Origin: Caldifarciminota bacterium
GTDB lineage: Bacteria; Hydrothermota; Tepidihabitantia; SM23-42
Direction: 5' to 3'
DNA: 32,995 nt
NCBI GenBank assembly: GCA_016936155.1
Contig: JAFGPO010000092.1
Span: 1 to 32,995, forward strand
The position numbers and the translations under genes were made by a program. This document shows positions 1 to 8,995 of this stretch, piece by piece. The notes under the pieces were generated by a model. That model had not been told where the DNA came from, did no database searches, and saw only the letters and a list, made by a program, of their open reading frames with translations. The first letter of the stretch is position 1. Each line of letters begins with the position of its first letter.

Positions 1-2167
1 AAAGATTGTTGCAGAAAGGTCCGCAGCGCGTTCAAAAAAGCAAAATGTTCCCGGTATTTATACGATCGAAGTAGTGGGCAAGAATGGAAAAAATATTCCT
101 GTTGAAATAAGTGTTTCAGTGATGCAATATATGGGCAATCCCGCCACGTTGGCTATATTCCGCAACATTTCTGATCGACGTAAGGCTGAAACCATGTTAA
201 GGCAGAGTGAGGGAAAATACCGTCTGTTAAGTGAAAATATACCCGTGGCCGTATATAGTGTCCTGCCCGACAAGCATTTGACCACACTTTTTGTTTCTCA
301 TCAGATCTATTTTATAACCGGTTACAAAGCTCGGGAGTTTCTCGGGGATCCTAAATTATGGTGGAATATCATCCACCCGAACGATCGGGCATTTGTTCGC
401 CAAACCTGGTCTAAAGTTAAAAAGAAAAGAACCAAAATTGATATTGAATACCGTATAATCACAAAAAACAAAACGACGAAATGGTTGTGTGAACGGGCAG
501 TTCCTTTGTTTTGTAAGCGTAAAACCATTGTACAGTACAACGGATATCGAGAGGAAATCACGCAAAGGAAAACCGTTCAGGAACAACTAAGTCGAAGTGA
601 AGTGCGATATCGTAGTATTGTTGAAAATACCGGGGTCGGCGTAGCAACAACAAATACAGAGGGAAAATTTACCTTTGTGAATGAAAGATTATGCAGGATG
701 ATCGGCTACCGCAAAAAAGATATGATCAACAAACCATTTACACAATTTTTACACCCTGACGATAGAAAACAAATCATGGATATTCTTTTGGCTGCTCCCA
801 AAAACCGAACAAGACGTCTCGATCTTGAATTTCGTATTGTTCATAAAAATGGCGGCATTATTCACATATACTCAAGCCCGACTCTCAAGTTGATTGAAGG
901 CAAAATTGTAGGATTCAGTGTCATCATTCAGGACATTACGCGGCTCAAAAAAACAGAAGAAGAGATCAAACAACGCAATGAGGAACTCGCAACTCTTAAT
1001 AGCCTAAGTGCGGTTATAAGTCAAACGCTGGATCTTAAAGAAATTTTGGGGACGGCAATCGACAAACTGCTTGAGATCATTCATTTCAACGTGGGCGGTA
1101 TTTACCTTTACGATGCAACAGATATGACATTGAAACTCACAACCGCCAGAGGTTTGTCGAGGAAACAAATGCACGCATTCGGCGAAATACAGCTTGACCA
1201 ACGCACGTTGAACTATGCGAATGAAATGGCGCGTCGCGATAGATTTCTGATACCCACATCGACGTTACCTGGAATTCTACAACGCTTGCCGTCAATACTC
1301 AATGCGGCGAATAAAGAAAAGTTCAATCTGAATCATATGATTGTATCTCTGCTGCACGCAAAAAAACATATTGAAGGTCTTTTGGTAGCCGTATCAGAAA
1401 CAAATTTTACCCTGGATAAAAAACAGCAACGGCTTTTTGAATCAATCATCCGACAAATCACCGTGGCCATCCTTAATGCCAAGTTGTATGAAAAAAGTAA
1501 ACATGAAATAAACGAACGCATAAAATCAGAGCAGCAGATCAAGCAGTCATTAAAGGAAAAGGAAGCCCTGCTCAAGGAAGTTCACCACCGGGTCAAAAAT
1601 AATTTACAGATCATTTCAAGCCTGTTAAACCTGCAAGCCGGTCACATCTCTGACGAACATTATCGCAATATTTTTAAAGAAAGCCAAAACCGCATACGGT
1701 CTATGGTCCTGGTGCACGAGAAGCTCTATCAATCTATGGATCTGACGCGTATTCAAACTCAAACGTATCTGGCGGGTCTATTACATCATCTCTTTCAATC
1801 GTATGGAGTACAACCGGATTCGATCAAACTCGAACTGGAAACGCAGAACACATTATTGAATATTGATACTGCAATTCCTTTCGGTCTGATAATAAACGAA
1901 TTGGTGTCCAATTCTTTGAAATACGCATTCAAAATTTCCCGGGACAGGGTACCAATGATCCGTGTTACTCTCTCCCGAAACAGAAATTCTCTAAGGCAGC
2001 TCTGCGTAAGTGACAACGGTATAGGAATTCCAGAAACAATCGACACGGCAACAAGCTCAACCCTCGGGCTACAACTTGTTCATGCGCTTGTCGAGCAACT
2101 CAATGGAACCATTACTATCGATCGTACTGAAGGTACGTCCTTCACAATCACCTTTAAAAACAAATGA
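1..2167 (+). CDS. PAS-PAS-PAS-GAF sensor histidine kinase, HisKA_2 type (5' partial)
   Basis: The reading frame is open from base 2, so the gene begins upstream of the window; the GTG at 74 lies inside a PAS domain and is not a credible start. Numbering from that GTG, the C-terminal end of one PAS fold is followed by two complete PAS domains (about 45-175 and 176-310), a GAF domain (about 320-480), a HisKA_2 dimerisation helix with the phospho-acceptor box HHRVKNNLQ at about 504, and a HATPase_c domain with N-box NELVSNSLKYAF, G1 box DNGIGIP and a final glycine-rich box. No transmembrane segment is visible, so the kinase is probably cytosolic. HisKA_2 kinases autophosphorylate on His and pass the phosphate to receiver proteins. 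The stop overlaps the next start (ATGA), which points to co-translation with the following hybrid kinase. The signal sensed is unknown. Confidence 0.93.
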   Translation, partial: KIVAERSAARSKKQNVPGIYTIEVVGKNGKNIPVEISVSVMQYMGNPATLAIFRNISDRRKAETMLRQSEGKYRLLSENIPVAVYSVLPDKHLTTLFVSHQIYFITGYKAREFLGDPKLWWNIIHPNDRAFVRQTWSKVKKKRTKIDIEYRIITKNKTTKWLCERAVPLFCKRKTIVQYNGYREEITQRKTVQEQLSRSEVRYRSIVENTGVGVATTNTEGKFTFVNERLCRMIGYRKKDMINKPFTQFLHPDDRKQIMDILLAAPKNRTRRLDLEFRIVHKNGGIIHIYSSPTLKLIEGKIVGFSVIIQDITRLKKTEEEIKQRNEELATLNSLSAVISQTLDLKEILGTAIDKLLEIIHFNVGGIYLYDATDMTLKLTTARGLSRKQMHAFGEIQLDQRTLNYANEMARRDRFLIPTSTLPGILQRLPSILNAANKEKFNLNHMIVSLLHAKKHIEGLLVAVSETNFTLDKKQQRLFESIIRQITVAILNAKLYEKSKHEINERIKSEQQIKQSLKEKEALLKEVHHRVKNNLQIISSLLNLQAGHISDEHYRNIFKESQNRIRSMVLVHEKLYQSMDLTRIQTQTYLAGLLHHLFQSYGVQPDSIKLELETQNTLLNIDTAIPFGLIINELVSNSLKYAFKISRDRVPMIRVTLSRNRNSLRQLCVSDNGIGIPETIDTATSSTLGLQLVHALVEQLNGTITIDRTEGTSFTITFKNK

Positions 2168-3630
2168 AGCCGGCATCGAAAAATCACGCCAGTCGAATTC
2201 TTATTGTCGAGGACGAGATGATCGTTGCCAAAGATATCCAACAAAGATTAATGGCTCTTGGTTACGCCGCCGGTAAAATCGTTCAAACCGGGCAGACAGC
2301 CGTCGCGGCAGTTAAAACAAGAAAGTTTGATCTTGTGCTCATGGACATACGCCTGCAAGGCTCTATGGATGGCATTGAAGCAACGAGAGCGATCCAGAAA
2401 TTCAGCTCTATTCCTATCGTCTATCTCACCGCCTATGCAGATCAAAAAACACTCCGGCGGGCAAAGCTTACCGAACCGTTCGGTTATATCTTGAAACCGA
2501 TTGATGATGCTGCACTCCATACCACCATTGAAATAGCATTATATAAAGCAACAATGTATGAGCAATTGCGACAAAGCGAGAGGCGATTTCGTGAAATTTT
2601 CGAAAGCGTAAACGACATAATCGTATTCATCGACATGAATGGCGTTATCCGTGACGTAAACAGAAAAGTCAAAGATCTATTCGGATATTCTCCACAGGAA
2701 ATACTCGGAAAACAATTCACCAAGCTTCCTCTGTTTCACGGTAAACAACTGTTACAAGTTGTTAAACATTTCAATAATATGATCGCCGGTACGTCCAAAG
2801 CAGATTTGATTGAACTGGAAGTCTGTACAAAACAAGGTAAGACGGTCATTATCGAAGCAAATACTACGTATATTAGAAACCACGATGGAAGAGATGGATT
2901 CCTCAATATCATCCGAGATATCACAGAAAAGAAAATGGTTGATCGAGAGCTTGTTCAGGAGCAAAAACGCAGCCGAGAGCTAACCAAGAAAATCATCAGT
3001 TCCCAAGAAGAAGAACGTTTGTTTCTCGCATCAGAAATACATGACGAACTCCTCCAGGGATTAGTCGCCATTCTCTATTTTCTACAAAAGCTTGAACTTT
3101 CAAAACTGGATGAACCAACACGTGCCCGCAATAAACAATTGGTTGAGATGATCAAATCGTCTATTCAGCATGGACGTGCTCTTATAAGTGACATCGAACC
3201 TCTAAGGAATTCACATATCGGTTTGATCCCTGCAATCAAAAACGTAATAAGTCAACGCTATTCATTATTAGGGACCAAAGTAGAACTCAAATGCTCATGT
3301 GCGGTTCCTGAGTTAGAGCAGTTTGCTAAGGTAAATATCATACGAATCATCCAGGAAGCATTGCTGAATGCCCAGAAGCACGCCGAGTCAGATGCTATAA
3401 TCGTAAAAATACATATTCAAAAAAATGTGCTGAATGTAGATGTTGTCGATGATGGAATCGGCTTTCATACGGCGGTCTACCTGTCGCTGCGGAACACGGA
3501 GCACCACGGACTTTTAACCATGCAGGAACGCGCCAAACTTATCGGTGGAACCCTAACAATTAAGAGCAAACCCAACGAGGGGACTATAGTAAAAGCAACA
3601 TTCCCTTTAGAGAGCATCAAAAAAACATAG
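2164..3630 (+). CDS. REC-PAS-HisKA_3 histidine kinase (receiver at the N terminus)
   Basis: The ATG overlaps the preceding stop by four bases. Residues 10-128 form a receiver with acidic pocket E16/D17, phospho-acceptor D61, T89 and K111. A PAS domain spans about 138-255. A short coiled segment leads to a HisKA_3 dimerisation domain with EIHDELLQ (H293), followed by a HATPase_c domain with N-box IIQEALLNAQKHA and G1 box VDDGIGF. HisKA_3 kinases (NarX/DesK family) normally partner with LuxR/NarL-type regulators, and one lies directly downstream. The N-terminal receiver suggests it takes phosphate from, or is gated by, another kinase such as the upstream HisKA_2 protein; that wiring is inference. 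No membrane segment is seen. Its receiver subtype closely resembles the first receivers of the proteins at 5553 and 10422. Confidence 0.93.
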   Translation: MKPASKNHASRILIVEDEMIVAKDIQQRLMALGYAAGKIVQTGQTAVAAVKTRKFDLVLMDIRLQGSMDGIEATRAIQKFSSIPIVYLTAYADQKTLRRAKLTEPFGYILKPIDDAALHTTIEIALYKATMYEQLRQSERRFREIFESVNDIIVFIDMNGVIRDVNRKVKDLFGYSPQEILGKQFTKLPLFHGKQLLQVVKHFNNMIAGTSKADLIELEVCTKQGKTVIIEANTTYIRNHDGRDGFLNIIRDITEKKMVDRELVQEQKRSRELTKKIISSQEEERLFLASEIHDELLQGLVAILYFLQKLELSKLDEPTRARNKQLVEMIKSSIQHGRALISDIEPLRNSHIGLIPAIKNVISQRYSLLGTKVELKCSCAVPELEQFAKVNIIRIIQEALLNAQKHAESDAIIVKIHIQKNVLNVDVVDDGIGFHTAVYLSLRNTEHHGLLTMQERAKLIGGTLTIKSKPNEGTIVKATFPLESIKKT

Positions 3631-3794
3631 TAATTGGGTAAAAAAAACCCCCTTTTGCTGATTTGATGATGATCCACCAATGAATATCCTGATATACTGA
3701 TCTACTAAGTACAACTACTTAGACGATAATAAGTATCATCCTTCGTTGCCTTCAAGATCACTACCGTTACACTTCTATTGTATTGGAAAAAACA
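3631..3794 (+). other. Intergenic leader before the NarL-type regulator
   Basis: About 160 noncoding bases. A small hairpin is visible at 3705-3722: arms CTAAGTA and TACTTAG around a CAAC loop. The stretch 3665-3705 resembles the degenerate 'accagtataccagta'-like repeat seen again, on the same strand, around 24831-24870. I see no convincing sigma70 promoter or terminator, so the regulator may be read through from the kinases or have its own unrecognised promoter. Confidence 0.4.
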
Positions 3795-4460
3795 ATGAGA
3801 AAGCAGACCGTATTTATTGCCGATGACCACAAACTTGTGCGCGACGGGGTAAAACGCATCGTTGAAGAAGATAAAACCTATACAGTCATTGCTGAAACCG
3901 GAGATGGATTAGGAATAATACCAATCATCAGGAAATTTGCTCCCGACATCCTCCTTCTCGATATTTCCATGCCCGACATGAGAGGTATAGAAGCAATCAA
4001 AAAAATCAGGAAATTTAATCGTAAAACGAAAATTCTTATCGTGACCATGCACAAGAATGAAGATTATGTATGTGAATGTCTCATGTCGGGAGCGAATGGC
4101 TATGTTCTTAAAGAAGATGCGGATGTTGAACTTATGAATGCATTACATACTATCCAGAATGACAAATTATATGTTTCACCATTGTTGTCAAGCGATATCA
4201 TACGAAATTTAATCGCTCGCAAGCCTGATTCCAGGGTTTCTGCAAGAAACCCCTCTATGAGAAAACTGACCCCACGGGAACAAGAAGTGCTTACATTGAT
4301 CGTCGAGGGGTACTCGAACAAGAAAATTGGAGATATCTTCTCGATTAGTGTAAGGACCGTTGAACATCATCGTCTGAGCGCCATGCGGAAATTGGGGACT
4401 TCAAATACCGTGGATCTGATAAAACGTGCTATAAAGAGTGGATTGGTCGACATTATATGA
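3795..4460 (+). CDS. NarL/FixJ-type response regulator (REC + LuxR HTH)
   Basis: I place the start at the ATG at 3795, with GGA a few bases upstream; the in-frame TTG at 3783 would add only four residues. The 221-aa protein has a receiver with acidic D10/D11 and phospho-acceptor D56 in LLLDISMPD, then a GerE/LuxR-type helix-turn-helix at about 155-215 with the hallmark LTPREQEVLTLIVEGYSNK and SVRTVEHHR segments. It is the only DNA-binding protein in the island and hence the likely transcriptional output of the HisKA_3 kinase immediately upstream, the canonical partnership for these families. Its targets cannot be read from the sequence. The stop overlaps the ATG of the receiver remnant (ATGA at 4457-4460). 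Confidence 0.93.
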   Translation: MRKQTVFIADDHKLVRDGVKRIVEEDKTYTVIAETGDGLGIIPIIRKFAPDILLLDISMPDMRGIEAIKKIRKFNRKTKILIVTMHKNEDYVCECLMSGANGYVLKEDADVELMNALHTIQNDKLYVSPLLSSDIIRNLIARKPDSRVSARNPSMRKLTPREQEVLTLIVEGYSNKKIGDIFSISVRTVEHHRLSAMRKLGTSNTVDLIKRAIKSGLVDII

Positions 4461-4621
4461 AATACACTTTGAGCCCGGTCATTCTATGGACATTATGCTT
4501 ACACGCGGTTGTAAATGAATACCATGACCGAGCGAAAAATGCTGACAGTGCTGGCTTCATCCATAAACCGATCGATATAAAGAGTTTAAAATACAAGGTT
4601 TTTGAACTCTTAGGATCCTGA
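4457..4621 (+). pseudogene. Truncated receiver-domain remnant (54 aa)
   Basis: A 54-codon frame begins at an ATG overlapping the regulator's stop and ends two bases before the next ATG, filling the gap exactly. Its translation starts MKYTLSPVILWT and ends HKPIDIKSLKYKVFELLGS. The end matches beta-5 and alpha-5 of a CheY fold, with the conserved Lys-Pro, and closely resembles the C terminus of the single receiver at 15258-15617 (TKPIDIKALKTKVFELIGE). PVILWT fits beta-4. The first half of the fold, including acidic pocket and phospho-acceptor Asp, is missing. It is either a decayed gene left by a deletion or a small translated protein that might interfere with receiver dimers. The translational coupling is intact, which is odd for debris. 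Confidence 0.7.
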
Positions 4622-4623
4622 CC

Positions 4624-5556
4624 ATGCGCGAAATAGATATTGATAACGGCATCCTTGAACCACAGGATATCCGAACCTCAATTGACCGTGTTCTTCTCGT
4701 AGAAGATCAACAAACATCCATCGACGAATTAAGCGCTTTATTGATCGAAGCTCTCGATACGCGCTTTGAACTTGTGTCTTGCTCGCGACTTGATGCTGCG
4801 CTCGAAAAGCTATACAGTGATCAATATAGTCTTATCATCGCCGACCTCTCCCTTCCTGACGCTCAGGGACCGGAAGTTTACAGCATGCTCAATACACAAG
4901 CCCCACATACCCCAATAATTGTCACTGCCGAAGCACAAGATGAAGCCATGGCAGTGAAGGCGGTTCAGCTGGGAGCCCAAGAATATATCATAAAAAGCAC
5001 GATTGATGTACCTCAATTACAATGTACCATTAAATATGCACTTGAGCAAAAAGCTGTCCAGGAAGAGCTCAGTACATTGGCACTGATCGATAAGGCAACA
5101 GGGCTGTATAATCGACCGTCATTTCTGACACTCACCGACCACTATTTAAAGCTGGCGGATCGTGCGCAAAAAGGACTGATCTTTCTTCACATTCGCTTGC
5201 AGAATTTTTATGATATAGAAAGTGCTTATGGAACACACGGCGCTGAAAAAGCACTGGTAGACTCAGCACGCATCCTGAAACAGACATTCCGGCGTTCTGA
5301 TATCATCTCACGATACACCGACGATGAGTTTGCCGTGGTTGCACTTGAAACAAGAAAAGACTGCGATTCGGCAATACTCAAACGGCTGCAGCAAAATCTG
5401 GAGGTTCATAACCACGCGTGCGCTGAAGATTCGAAGTTGAAATTCTCCATCGGCACCGCATACTATGATTCCCAAGCACCGGTGTCGCTCGCAGAACTGG
5501 TAGCGTTAGCCAGAAGATCTCAATGTCACCGGTACATAAAAGAGTGTTCACAATGA
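4624..5556 (+). CDS. REC-GGDEF protein with degenerate active site and retained I-site
   Basis: This 310-aa protein has a receiver (about 20-140, phospho-acceptor D74 in IIADLSLPD) followed by a GGDEF fold (about 150-308, opening with LIDKATGLYNR). The signature GGDEF is TDDEF (232-236), and the first metal-binding region, normally D-x-D, reads HIR (189-191), so diguanylate cyclase activity is very unlikely. The allosteric RxxD motif is preserved (R223-D226) exactly five residues before the signature, so it could still bind c-di-GMP as a receptor; that is inference from known degenerate GGDEF effectors. The C-terminal helix motif is also eroded compared with the intact paralogue inside the 10422 protein. 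It overlaps the REC-HD-GYP gene by ATGA, suggesting the two work as a pair. Confidence 0.9.
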   Translation: MREIDIDNGILEPQDIRTSIDRVLLVEDQQTSIDELSALLIEALDTRFELVSCSRLDAALEKLYSDQYSLIIADLSLPDAQGPEVYSMLNTQAPHTPIIVTAEAQDEAMAVKAVQLGAQEYIIKSTIDVPQLQCTIKYALEQKAVQEELSTLALIDKATGLYNRPSFLTLTDHYLKLADRAQKGLIFLHIRLQNFYDIESAYGTHGAEKALVDSARILKQTFRRSDIISRYTDDEFAVVALETRKDCDSAILKRLQQNLEVHNHACAEDSKLKFSIGTAYYDSQAPVSLAELVALARRSQCHRYIKECSQ

Positions 5557-6563
5557 AAAAGCTGTCGAACAAGAAAAAAGCGCGCATTTTGATCGTTGAA
5601 GACGAAGCAATAACTGCACGCGATATTGCGGAAACGCTCGTTGCTAACGGCTACGAAGTATGTGGTACCGCAATGACCTCTGATGATGCGATCGAAAAAA
5701 CCGTAGCGCTTGAACCGGATCTTATTTTGATCGACATCGTACTTAGCCATGGAAAGGACGGGATCAAAACGGCAGCGGCAATACATGAAAAAATCGATGT
5801 ACCGATCGTATATCTGACTGCTTACACGAATGACACAATTTTAGAGCGTGCCAAGGAGACTGAACCACACGGCTATCTGATTAAACCCTTTAAAGACCGC
5901 GAGCTCCAAACCACAATCGAAATCGCTCTTTACAAACACGCAAACGAGAGAAAGTTAAAAGAAAGTCTCGACAAATTAGGGAAAGCACTTCTAAACACGG
6001 TCACCGCACTCGCAACTGCAGTTGAAATACGTGATCCATATACTGCCGGACACCAACGCAGGGTTGCACAGCTCGCCCATGCAATTGCCCGGGATTTGAA
6101 CCTCGCAAAAGATAAAATAGAAGCAATTCGCATTGCCGCGACCATTCATGATATTGGAAAACTCAACGTGCCGGCGGAAATCCTGGGCAAACCCGCAAAG
6201 TTAACGGACGCTGAATATGAGATCGTCAGGTCTCATTCACAGATCGGATACGATATACTGAAGAATGTCGAATTTCCGTGGCCAGTAACTCAAATCGTGC
6301 TCCAACACCACGAACGTCTGAATGGTTCTGGATATCCAAAAGGCCTGGATGATGGCAATATTTTACAAGAAGCACAGATTCTCGCGGTGGCAGATGTTAC
6401 AGAAGCGATGCTATCACATCGTCCTTATCGTCCAGCACATAGTTTAAATGCGACACTGGAAGAACTATTAAAAAACAAAAATACATTATATAACTCAGAC
6501 GCAGTTGAGGCATGTATTAAATTGTTTAAAGAAAAAAAGTTCGATTTTGAAACTGAATTTTGA
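5553..6563 (+). CDS. REC-HD-GYP response regulator (predicted c-di-GMP phosphodiesterase)
   Basis: The ATG at 5553 overlaps the previous stop (ATGA) and gives 336 aa; an in-frame ATG at 5523 would add ten residues inside the upstream gene and is less likely. The receiver spans 10-128 (D61 acceptor, T89, K111). The HD-GYP domain spans about 145-330, with metal-site residues in GHQRR (H167), IHDIGK (H199-D200), SHSQIGYDIL, and the defining HHERLNGSGYP (252-262). HD-GYP proteins hydrolyse c-di-GMP, usually to GMP, and receiver-linked forms are switched on by phosphorylation. Placed directly after a degenerate GGDEF protein, it probably forms the degradation arm of the local circuit. About 115 bases with a hairpin separate it from the next gene. 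Confidence 0.94.
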   Translation: MKKLSNKKKARILIVEDEAITARDIAETLVANGYEVCGTAMTSDDAIEKTVALEPDLILIDIVLSHGKDGIKTAAAIHEKIDVPIVYLTAYTNDTILERAKETEPHGYLIKPFKDRELQTTIEIALYKHANERKLKESLDKLGKALLNTVTALATAVEIRDPYTAGHQRRVAQLAHAIARDLNLAKDKIEAIRIAATIHDIGKLNVPAEILGKPAKLTDAEYEIVRSHSQIGYDILKNVEFPWPVTQIVLQHHERLNGSGYPKGLDDGNILQEAQILAVADVTEAMLSHRPYRPAHSLNATLEELLKNKNTLYNSDAVEACIKLFKEKKFDFETEF

Positions 6564-6581
6564 AAATTGTTACTTACTGGA

Positions 6582-6622
6582 ATGAAAAATTGACGGGACT
6601 ATTACCGTGATGCAATTTTCAT
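6582..6622. other. Hairpin between the REC-HD-GYP gene and the PAS kinase
   Basis: Arms ATGAAAAATTG (6582-6592) and CAATTTTCAT (6613-6622) pair with one bulged base, and an inner ACGG/CCGT stem (6593-6596 with 6605-6608) extends it. No U tract follows, so it is not a standard intrinsic terminator. It could be an attenuator, an mRNA-stability element or an operator ahead of the next transcription unit. Confidence 0.4.
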
Positions 6623-6679
6623 TAAGCTGGAAGAATTGAGATGTTGAGATAATGAACATGATATATTGGAGGTAAGTTC

Positions 6680-8995
6680 ATGGACAATCATGACAAAACA
6701 AGGGATGAACTTATAAAACAAGTAGAGTATATGACTCGGCGTATCGCTGAACTGGAAATCCAGCACAAGAAGACCGATGAAGAATTGTTAAAGGCGTATT
6801 TTCGTAAGAGTTTATCAAATGTACCTGACGGAGTATTTGTGATTGATAAACAGGGCATATTTACCTACGTGAATCCGACCTTTTTAAAAATGATCGGTTA
6901 TGAAAAAAGAGATGTTGTCGGTAAAACAATTCAGGAAATAGTACCTAAAATCGTGCCGCCTGACTCGGTTAAAATCATTCAAGAACGAATAAAGCAAAGT
7001 CTTGAAATCGGTGAAGCAATCATTTCTGCAGAAGTTGAGTTATTGAACAGGACAGGTACAACAATCCCAGTAGCATATTCTGCCTCCGGGATTAAGGACG
7101 AACAGGGAAATGTATTCAGAGAGATAGTTTTTTTAAAAGACATCACAGAGCAAAAGCGGGTGGAGGAAGCGCTAAGGGAGAGTGGAGAAAAATACAAAAA
7201 TTTCTTCGAGAATGCCGGAGTAGGTATGTACCAGGTTAAACTCGATGGTTCTGGTGTTCTGGCCGTCAATAAAAAGCTAACCGAGATTCTCGGACTGTCA
7301 AAGGAAGAAATTCTATCGAATCCGGCGTTTATGTACTGGGAAAACCCGGAAGATCATGAGGAAATGGTTAAGCAATTGCTGCATAAAGGTTTTGTATCAG
7401 ATTATGAAATACGTCTCGTCCATAAAAATGGCGCGGTTAAAACATGCTTGATGTCCGGAAAGGTTTATCAGAAAGAAGGGTTGCTTGGAGGAACACTGGT
7501 TGATATCACCGACCGCAAACAATCGGAGAAAGCGCTTCGAGAAAGTGAATCTCGATTAAGCAGCGTTATCCAATCTCCAATGATTGGCATTCTCTTCTGG
7601 AATGCAAACGGTGATATAACTGATGCTAATGATGCTTTCCTTGAGATGGTTGAATATACCCGAGAGGAAATTTTGTCCGGGAAAATACGCTGGAGAGATA
7701 TAACTCCTCCGGAATTTAAAGAACAGGATGATAAAGCCCTACAGGAAATTACTACCACCGGAGTAATGACTCCGATAGAGAAAGAATATATTCATAAAAA
7801 TGGAACACGGATTCCTGTCTTGCTGGGTGCAGCCTCGTTGCCCGGCCCTATTCTTAATGGGGTCGCTTTTGTTCTGGATATGAGTGAACGCAAACAACTG
7901 AAAGAGGAGCTGTTCTTGAAAAATCTCGTATTCGAAGCGTCAATCTCGGCAAATAGCACATCCGACATAAAAGGCAATATCAATCACTGCAACCCTGCTT
8001 TTTTAAATTTGTGGGGCTATGATAAAAAAGAAGAGGTGTTAGGTAAATCCATCGCTGATTTTTTTATGAACAAAGAAGAAACAGAATCTGTTCTACAATC
8101 CATGAATACAACCGGAAAATGGCAAGGCGAATTTCTCGCCAAGAGAAAGGATGGTTCAACATTTATTTCCCGTGGGTATGCTACCGTCATAAAAACCGAA
8201 AAAGGCAAAATGATTGGGTACCAATCTGCCAATCTTGACGTCACTGCTCAGGTCCAGGCAAAAGAAAAACTCAGCAAAACGTTAGAAGATCTTAAACGTT
8301 CTAATAAAGAGCTTGAACAATTCGCTTATGTAGCATCGCATGATCTCCAGGAACCGCTTCGCATGATCTCCAGTTATACCCAATTATTAGGACAAAGATA
8401 CAAAGACCATTTGGACCAGAATGCAAAGGATTTCATAAATTATTCAATAGACGGTGCCAATCGTATGCAGAGTCTTATAAATGACCTCTTATTATACTCC
8501 CGTGTGGGCACAAAGAGTATCGCGTTGACTACAACCGACTGCTCCTCGGTCATTGAAAAGGTTCACGCTAATCTAATGATAGCAATAGAAGAAAACCATG
8601 TAATTATAACAAATGATGACCTGCCAACAATTGTCGCGGATGAAGGTCAGCTTGTTCAACTTTTCCAGAATTTGATCACCAATGCCATCAAATTCCGTCG
8701 TGACGAAAATCCTCGCATCCATATATCAGCAGAAGAAAAAGCTGATGAGTGGATCTTTTCCATAAAAGATAATGGCATCGGCATAGAATCAGAATTTAAA
8801 GACCGCATATTCGTTATTTTTCAAAGATTACACGCTAAAGGCAAATACTCTGGGACCGGCATGGGTCTTGCCATATGCAAAAAAATCGTGGAACGCCATG
8901 ACGGCAGGATCTGGCTCGATTCTGTCCCTGGAAAAGGTACAACATTCTTCTTTTCTATTCCTAAAAGGAGGGATTATGACCGCACCTACCGGTAA
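6680..8995 (+). CDS. Four-PAS sensor histidine kinase, phytochrome-like HisKA
   Basis: The ATG follows a clear ribosome-binding site, GGAGGT at 6668-6673. The 771-aa protein begins with a short coiled coil and has four consecutive PAS domains (about 35-150, 165-285, 290-415 and 420-540). A HisKA domain follows with the H-box YVASHDLQEPLRMI (H554), then HATPase_c with QNLITNAIKFR, IKDNGIGI and GTGMGLAICKKIVERH. The HDLQEPLR-type H-box is typical of cytosolic phytochrome-like and related PAS kinases, which commonly pair with Rcp1-type single receivers; just such a gene overlaps the 3' end by 20 bases. There is no transmembrane segment and no GAF/PHY chromophore domain, so it is not a phytochrome; PAS ligands are unknown. 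Confidence 0.94.
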   Translation: MDNHDKTRDELIKQVEYMTRRIAELEIQHKKTDEELLKAYFRKSLSNVPDGVFVIDKQGIFTYVNPTFLKMIGYEKRDVVGKTIQEIVPKIVPPDSVKIIQERIKQSLEIGEAIISAEVELLNRTGTTIPVAYSASGIKDEQGNVFREIVFLKDITEQKRVEEALRESGEKYKNFFENAGVGMYQVKLDGSGVLAVNKKLTEILGLSKEEILSNPAFMYWENPEDHEEMVKQLLHKGFVSDYEIRLVHKNGAVKTCLMSGKVYQKEGLLGGTLVDITDRKQSEKALRESESRLSSVIQSPMIGILFWNANGDITDANDAFLEMVEYTREEILSGKIRWRDITPPEFKEQDDKALQEITTTGVMTPIEKEYIHKNGTRIPVLLGAASLPGPILNGVAFVLDMSERKQLKEELFLKNLVFEASISANSTSDIKGNINHCNPAFLNLWGYDKKEEVLGKSIADFFMNKEETESVLQSMNTTGKWQGEFLAKRKDGSTFISRGYATVIKTEKGKMIGYQSANLDVTAQVQAKEKLSKTLEDLKRSNKELEQFAYVASHDLQEPLRMISSYTQLLGQRYKDHLDQNAKDFINYSIDGANRMQSLINDLLLYSRVGTKSIALTTTDCSSVIEKVHANLMIAIEENHVIITNDDLPTIVADEGQLVQLFQNLITNAIKFRRDENPRIHISAEEKADEWIFSIKDNGIGIESEFKDRIFVIFQRLHAKGKYSGTGMGLAICKKIVERHDGRIWLDSVPGKGTTFFFSIPKRRDYDRTYR

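Noticed and set aside
74-76. GTG at 74 as the start of the first kinase
   Set aside because: The frame is open to the window edge and the GTG is inside a PAS domain, so the gene is 5' truncated by the window.
3783-3794. TTG at 3783 as start of the NarL-type regulator
   Set aside because: The ATG at 3795 directly precedes the receiver's first strand, and the extra four residues gain nothing.
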